A stretch of 64,000 nt of DNA from an uncultured Alphaproteobacteria bacterium (GTDB lineage Bacteria > Pseudomonadota > Alphaproteobacteria > HIMB59 > GCA-002718135). This document shows, one piece after another, positions 59,555-64,000 of this stretch; within the stretch, counting starts at the first letter, position 1; each line of letters opens with the position of its first letter. The stretch lies in assembly GCA_902574475.1 (NCBI GenBank), contig CACGNZ010000004.1, forward strand, positions 16,739-80,738, read 5' to 3'. A program made the position numbers and the translations under genes. Below the pieces are notes generated by a model. That model searched no databases. It saw only the letters and a program-made list of their open reading frames with translations, and had not been told where the DNA came from.

Positions 59555-60281
59555 CTACAAGATAACATTAGAATATGATGGGACTAATTATGTTGGTTGG
59601 CAACGTCAAGAAAATGGCCCCTCTATTCAACAATTGGTTGAAGAAGCAATAGAAAAACTATCAAAACAAAAAATAACACTTTTTGGAGCTGGTCGAACAG
59701 ATGCAGGCGTTCATGCAAGAGGACAGGTAGCTAATTTTGAATTAGAGCAACATTTTGATAGTGATACCATTAGAGATGGCATCAATCATTATCTAAGACC
59801 CCAACCCATATCTATTTTACATGCTGAAGAAGTAGATAAAGATTTTAATTCAAGATTTTCAGCAAAATTGAGATGGTATGAATACAAGATCTTAAATAGA
59901 AGATCACCAATTACGTTAGAGCAAAACAAAGCTTGGTGTGTACATAAAAAAATAGATACCGAAAAAATAATAAAACAATCACAACAATTTATAGGCAAGT
60001 TTGATTTATCTGCTTTTAGGTCAATAAATTGCCAATCAAAATCTCCAATTAAATCTATTAATTCACTAGAAATAAATTTTGATCGTGATGAAATAAACTT
60101 TTTAATATCAGCTAAATCCTTTTTACATTCTCAAGTTAGAATCATGGTCGGAACACTAGTCGACATAGGATTAAATAAAATAGAAAAATCTATTTCAGAA
60201 ATTATTCAATCCAAAAAAAGAGAATATGCAGGAGTTACTGCGCCACCTGAAGGATTATATTTAATCAAAATAGATTATTAA
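59547..60281 (+). CDS. truA: tRNA pseudouridine synthase A
   Basis: Makes pseudouridine at tRNA positions 38-40; 244 aa. The catalytic Asp is in GAGRTDAGVHARGQV; an N-terminal YDGTNYVGWQRQ and a C-terminal FLHSQVRIMVGTLVDIG are family signatures. Its stop shares TTAA with the convergent CIA30-domain gene. Confidence 0.96.
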   Translation: MPNYKITLEYDGTNYVGWQRQENGPSIQQLVEEAIEKLSKQKITLFGAGRTDAGVHARGQVANFELEQHFDSDTIRDGINHYLRPQPISILHAEEVDKDFNSRFSAKLRWYEYKILNRRSPITLEQNKAWCVHKKIDTEKIIKQSQQFIGKFDLSAFRSINCQSKSPIKSINSLEINFDRDEINFLISAKSFLHSQVRIMVGTLVDIGLNKIEKSISEIIQSKKREYAGVTAPPEGLYLIKIDY

Positions 60282-60841
60282 TAAAAGCCAATTTCTGATA
60301 AACAAATATCTGCTTGAAAATCTTTAAATCCAGCAACTAGCCCTAATGTCTTGATATTCTGACCAACTAATTTTTTTGGTTGATAAGCATTTGATTTTTT
60401 AAATTCACTAAACGGTGCTTTTATTATTATCCACTCAGAATTAGTTTTAAAACTATATTTATAATATTGCCATGGAGCCATCGTTAGAGAGGTTCTTACA
60501 TGAATTGAATACTCTTCATTATTACCAAACACTTTAAAATAAACACCTTCAAACTCCTCTGTTGATATTGAAGGTCTTAATTGATTTCTTATTTGAATAA
60601 ATCCACCGTTATTTTCAGTCGTTACATCTCCTGTCATATGATAACAATTAACGTCATTAACTTTTGATATAATCGCTTTACCCTGTGATAATCCACCCAT
60701 TACGCCATCAGTAAAAAAGGCCCAATTTTGACCTTGAGAAGAAATTCCAGGTGTTTCTAAGTTATCAAGTATCATTTTATTCTGAGATTGAAGATTGAAT
60801 GAAAAAAATAAAATAAAAACAAAAATTATTAAACTTTTCAA
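60278..60841 (-). CDS. Secreted CIA30-domain protein
   Basis: A 187-aa protein with a signal peptide (FVFILFFSFNLQSQ) and a CIA30/galactose-binding-like jelly roll: DGVMGGLSQGKA and ENNGGFIQIRNQL match the domain named after complex I intermediate-associated protein 30. The bacterial role is unknown and periplasmic location is predicted. The start overlaps the DUF1289 gene end by 4 nt, so the two are co-expressed. Confidence 0.8.
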   Translation of the reverse strand: MKSLIIFVFILFFSFNLQSQNKMILDNLETPGISSQGQNWAFFTDGVMGGLSQGKAIISKVNDVNCYHMTGDVTTENNGGFIQIRNQLRPSISTEEFEGVYFKVFGNNEEYSIHVRTSLTMAPWQYYKYSFKTNSEWIIIKAPFSEFKKSNAYQPKKLVGQNIKTLGLVAGFKDFQADICLSEIGFY

Positions 60842-61110
60842 TTTTTACGATTTTCTGCTAATTTTTTTTTGATAAGAGATAAACCCGTTTCAACTTTTGA
60901 TTTATATGATTCTTCAAATGCCTTTAGCTGCCAATCTGAAAATCTAGATTTTAGTTCAGATAAATTATTTTGTTTCCATTCATTAGAAGTATTTTCATCT
61001 TTCCAAATATCTTTTTCTTCATTGGTTCTTCCACAACCGTAGCAATACCCTGAGATTGGGTCAGTTTTACATACGCTAATGCAAGGCGAAGTTACTTTGT
61101 TCTGTTCCAT
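60838..61110 (-). CDS. DUF1289 small cysteine-rich protein
   Basis: A 90-aa protein with the DUF1289 pattern SPCISVCKTDPISGYCYGCGRT, a four-cysteine cluster that probably binds a metal or iron-sulfur centre, then an acidic, helical tail. I prefer the ATG at 61110 over the track's 61122, which adds MYII only; neither has a clear ribosome-binding site. Function unknown. Confidence 0.8.
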   Translation of the reverse strand: MEQNKVTSPCISVCKTDPISGYCYGCGRTNEEKDIWKDENTSNEWKQNNLSELKSRFSDWQLKAFEESYKSKVETGLSLIKKKLAENRKN

Positions 61111-61171
61111 GATAATATACATATATTTTTTTTTAGTTTATTCCATTAAAACGATATAAAACTTTAAAATT

Positions 61172-62137
61172 ATGACTGATTTTAGCTATTTAAATGTTGA
61201 TAATGCTTATAAATTAATCAACCAAAAGGTAACAAAAACTCCTTTGGTAACTAATGATTATATAAATAATCTTATAGAAGCTGAAATTTATTTTAAACTT
61301 GAGAATTTACAAAATACTGGATCATTTAAACTACGTGGAGCTACACATAAAATTACAAAATTAATAGAAACTATAAAAGACTCAGGTGTAGTAGCATATT
61401 CATCAGGTAATCATGCACAGGCTGTTGCCTATGCATCTATGATTAATACTATTAGTGCAAAAATAATAATGCCTAAAACTGCACCTCAAATTAAAATTGA
61501 AAATACAAAAAAATATGGAGCAGAGGTAATATTATATGACACTTACTTTCAAAGTAGAGAAGAGATAGGAAATGAAATTCAAAAGAAGGATAATAGAGCT
61601 CTAATTAAACCCTATGATGATGAAGATATAATTGCTGGTCAGGGAACTGCAGCTATCGAAATTGTAAATGATTTGAAAGAGCAATCAATTGAACCTGATC
61701 TGTATTTATGTTGTTGTGGAGGTGGAGGGCTTATTGCAGGAACATCAACATACTTAAAACATATTTACCCAAATATAAAATCATATTCTGTAGAGCCTGA
61801 AGAATTTGATGACACAAAAAGATCTTTAGAAGCTGGTAAGCTTATAGAAAATAAAAAAAATGCTAAATCTTTTTGTGACGCACTATTAGCACCTCAACCT
61901 GGCAATATAACCTTTCAAATTAATTCAAATAATCTTGAAGGAGGACTAAGTGTTTCTGATGAAGAAGTAACAAAGACCATAATTTTACTAGCTGAACAAC
62001 TTAAAATAGTAGTAGAACCAGGTGGAGCAGTTGCAGCAGCTGCAGTATTAAATAATAAAATTGATATCAAAAATAAAAAAATTATAGTTATGATTTCTGG
62101 TGGTAATATCGATTTAAGTTTATTTAATAAGTTATGA
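61172..62137 (+). CDS. PLP-dependent threonine/serine dehydratase family protein
   Basis: Fold-type II PLP enzyme of 321 aa. The Schiff-base Lys is in NTGSFKLRGA, the substrate loop is SSGNHAQAVA, and the phosphate-binding turn is CCGGGGLIAG. No C-terminal ACT regulatory domain, so it is the catabolic/racemase type (serine racemase, threo-3-hydroxyaspartate ammonia-lyase or TdcB-like) rather than biosynthetic IlvA. It overlaps the peptidase gene by 4 nt. Substrate not decidable by eye. Confidence 0.85.
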   Translation: MTDFSYLNVDNAYKLINQKVTKTPLVTNDYINNLIEAEIYFKLENLQNTGSFKLRGATHKITKLIETIKDSGVVAYSSGNHAQAVAYASMINTISAKIIMPKTAPQIKIENTKKYGAEVILYDTYFQSREEIGNEIQKKDNRALIKPYDDEDIIAGQGTAAIEIVNDLKEQSIEPDLYLCCCGGGGLIAGTSTYLKHIYPNIKSYSVEPEEFDDTKRSLEAGKLIENKKNAKSFCDALLAPQPGNITFQINSNNLEGGLSVSDEEVTKTIILLAEQLKIVVEPGGAVAAAAVLNNKIDIKNKKIIVMISGGNIDLSLFNKL

Positions 62138-63900
62138 TGAATCTATCAAATTTAAAAAAATTACAAAATCTATTAAAAGAAAAAGATATCGATATTTTTG
62201 TCATTAATAGAAGTGATGAATATTTAAATGAGTATATTTCTCCAAATGCAGAAAGATTAAATTTTATAACAAACTTTTCTGGTTCAGCGGGAAGAGCAAT
62301 TATAACACCAAGAAATGCATTTTTGTATGTTGATGGACGATATACTTTTCAAGCGAATACTCAAATTAATGCCAAAGAGATTCACGCAAAACATTTAAAT
62401 AGCTTTTGGACAGATTTAGAAAAAATTTTATTAGAAAAAAAATTAAAAATCGCATTAGATCCAACTCTTCATTCAATTATAGAAATTGAAAAAGTGGAAA
62501 AAATGTTAGAGAATTCAACATCTCAACTCCAACTAATAGATAAAAATTTTGTTGATTTAATATGGGAAAATCAACCAAAAACTCAGTATACAGATATATT
62601 CGATCATCCAACAAGTTTTGCTGGTCAGGGCAGAAGTGAAAAACTAGATATTTTAAAAAAATTTTTAGATCAAAATGAGATTGATCATTACTTTGTTTCT
62701 GGGCTTGATAATATTGCTTGGCTATTAAATTTAAGAGCAGATGATATTAAATATACACCACTGCTTTATTCTTATCTTCTAATTTCAAAAAATAATAAAC
62801 ACTCTTTGTATATTAAAGAGTCTGCAATGCCAGAAATACTAAAAAAGGAAATCCAAACATTAATAAATATTAATAATATTGAAAACATCGGATTAATTTT
62901 TAATAACATTAATTCATCTGATTCAATAGGTTTAGATTTTAATTCCACCACTTATTATTTTTTAGATCTTTTAAGAAAACAAAAAATAAATATTAAAAAT
63001 TTAGCAAATCCATGTATTTTGTTAAAAGCTATCAAAAATGAAACTGAACTAGATGGAGCCAAAAAAGCACATATAAGAGATGGTGTTAGTATTACTAAAT
63101 ATATTTATTGGTTGAAAAATATCATGGATCCTAAATCAAATGATGAAATAAGTGTTGCACAACATTTAGAAAATCTTCGAAGAAAAAATGAATTATTTCA
63201 TTCTCCATCTTTCGATACAATATCAGCAATTGATAAAAATGCAGCACTTCCTCATTACCGTGTTACTAAAGAAGGAAAATCATCTTTCTCAGATAATAAT
63301 ATTTACCTTGTTGACTCAGGAGGGCAATATTTTGATGGAACAACCGATATAACAAGAACTATAATTTTAGGTGAAGCAACAACAGAACAAAAAGATAGAT
63401 TTACGAGAGTTCTTAAAGGTCATATTGCCTTATCAAATCATGTTTTTGACAAAGGAACAAAAGGAACTGACATTGATTATCTAGCAAGAAAAAGTTTGCA
63501 AGAAATTAATTTAGATTATGATCATGGGACTGGTCACGGTATAGGAAGTTTTTTAAGCGTTCATGAAGCCCCACAACGTATTGCAAAAAAATCAATGTTT
63601 GATAGCGTTGAGTTACTTCCAGGAATGATTTTATCTAATGAACCTGGATACTATAAAGAAAATGAATATGGCATAAGAACAGAAAATTTAGTCGTGATAA
63701 AAGAGAATAATGATAAAAAATTATACTTTGAAAACATCTCGTGGTGTCCAATAGATTTGGATCTCATTGACATTAGTATGCTCGATCAAATTGAAAGACA
63801 TTGGTTAAATAAATATCATAAAGAAGTGTATGATACATTGAAGACACATCTTGCAAATGATGAGAGAAATTGGCTTAATGAAGTAACCGCTGAGGTTTAA
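62134..63900 (+). CDS. pepP: Xaa-Pro aminopeptidase (M24B, aminopeptidase P long form)
   Basis: Removes N-terminal residues before proline; 588 aa, the long form with two creatinase-like N-terminal domains and a pita-bread catalytic domain from about residue 305. Metal ligands are visible in LVDSGGQYFDGTTDITRT (two Asp), HGTGHGIGSFLSVHE (His), LSNEPGYY (Glu) and GIRTENLV (Glu). No signal peptide. A strong terminator follows. Confidence 0.93.
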   Translation: MMNLSNLKKLQNLLKEKDIDIFVINRSDEYLNEYISPNAERLNFITNFSGSAGRAIITPRNAFLYVDGRYTFQANTQINAKEIHAKHLNSFWTDLEKILLEKKLKIALDPTLHSIIEIEKVEKMLENSTSQLQLIDKNFVDLIWENQPKTQYTDIFDHPTSFAGQGRSEKLDILKKFLDQNEIDHYFVSGLDNIAWLLNLRADDIKYTPLLYSYLLISKNNKHSLYIKESAMPEILKKEIQTLININNIENIGLIFNNINSSDSIGLDFNSTTYYFLDLLRKQKINIKNLANPCILLKAIKNETELDGAKKAHIRDGVSITKYIYWLKNIMDPKSNDEISVAQHLENLRRKNELFHSPSFDTISAIDKNAALPHYRVTKEGKSSFSDNNIYLVDSGGQYFDGTTDITRTIILGEATTEQKDRFTRVLKGHIALSNHVFDKGTKGTDIDYLARKSLQEINLDYDHGTGHGIGSFLSVHEAPQRIAKKSMFDSVELLPGMILSNEPGYYKENEYGIRTENLVVIKENNDKKLYFENISWCPIDLDLIDISMLDQIERHWLNKYHKEVYDTLKTHLANDERNWLNEVTAEV

Positions 63901-63905
63901 GTAAA

Positions 63906-63929
63906 GCCGCCGATTATGCGGCCTTTTTA
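63906..63929 (+). terminator. Rho-independent terminator after pepP
   Basis: GCCGC and GCGGC form a 5-bp GC stem around a CGATTAT loop, immediately followed by CTTTTTATT. It lies 6 nt after the pepP stop. It is the clearest intrinsic terminator in the window and overlaps the final codons of the minus-strand gene at the window edge, so it may serve both. Confidence 0.85.
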
Positions 63930-64000
63930 TTAATATCAAATTCAGTTCTTAGGAGATGTTTGTCTAATTCAATTTTCCATTCCTTACCGTATTCAGATTT
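63914..64000 (-). CDS. C-terminal end of unidentified protein (5' part outside window)
   Basis: On the minus strand a frame is open from the window edge to TAA at 63914-63916. It encodes 28 residues ending in LLRTEFDINKKAA, with EYGKEWKIELDK before. The codon choice and composition look coding, and it sits where a convergent gene would end. The fragment is too short to identify. Its stop lies within the terminator hairpin. Confidence 0.55.
   Translation of the reverse strand, partial: KSEYGKEWKIELDKHLLRTEFDINKKAA

Overview
The window is an AT-rich (about 30% GC by eye), very tightly packed piece of an alphaproteobacterial chromosome. Gene order supports the class: a ChvG-type kinase next to ahcY; tsaE - amgK/murU - trxA - folC - accD - trpABF; aroA - cmk - rpsA - ihfB; cytochrome c - kdsB - pheA; and ffs - dnaX - ybaB - recR. 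Small gaps, many overlapping starts and stops, and the loss of genes that normally sit inside these blocks (hprK/PTS, addAB) suggest a streamlined, probably marine lineage of the SAR11/HIMB59 style. That lineage guess is inference.

Layout. 1-6.6 kb (+): 3' part of a ChvG-like sensor kinase, ahcY-metK (methyl cycle), tsaE, amgK-murU-like genes (cell-wall sugar recycling), trxA. 6.6-19.4 kb (-): one 15-gene run read as rnd-kdsD-lptC-lptA-lptB-aroA-cmk-rpsA-ihfB-pyrF-trpF-trpB-trpA-accD-folC. 19.5-26.5 kb (+): an NDUFA9-like dehydrogenase and glutamate synthase gltD-gltB. 26.5-30.3 kb: an alpha/beta hydrolase and three LPS-type glycosyltransferases. 30.4-36.9 kb (+): infC-rpmI-rplT-pheS-pheT-lepA with a structured leader before rpmI. 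36.9-46.7 kb: an accessory surface-glycan island (GT-C-like membrane protein, Gfo/Idh/MocA oxidoreductase, UXS-like epimerase, C-methyltransferase, GT2, two SGNH proteins, a TPR-methyltransferase) built around tRNA-Ser(GGA). 46.8-52.3 kb (-): yejABEF peptide ABC transporter. 52.4-55.3 kb: hisN-like phosphatase, membrane cytochrome c, kdsB, pheA. 55.4-60.3 kb (+): SRP RNA, dnaX-ybaB-recR, def-fmt-truA. 60.3-64 kb: CIA30-domain and DUF1289 proteins, a PLP dehydratase, aminopeptidase P, a terminator, and the 3' end of an unidentified minus-strand gene.

How the genes work together: most are housekeeping (translation, amino acid and nucleotide synthesis, replication clamp loading). A strong envelope theme runs through the window: Kdo synthesis (kdsD, kdsB), LPS transport (lptABC), core glycosyltransferases, MurNAc recycling, and the variable glycan island.

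The most interesting observation is a decayed second copy of tRNA-Ser about 1.2 kb downstream of the intact one. An SGNH gene fits exactly between the two copies and another SGNH gene follows the decayed copy. No integrase, transposase or CRISPR array is visible, and no stretch above 300 bases lacks a gene.
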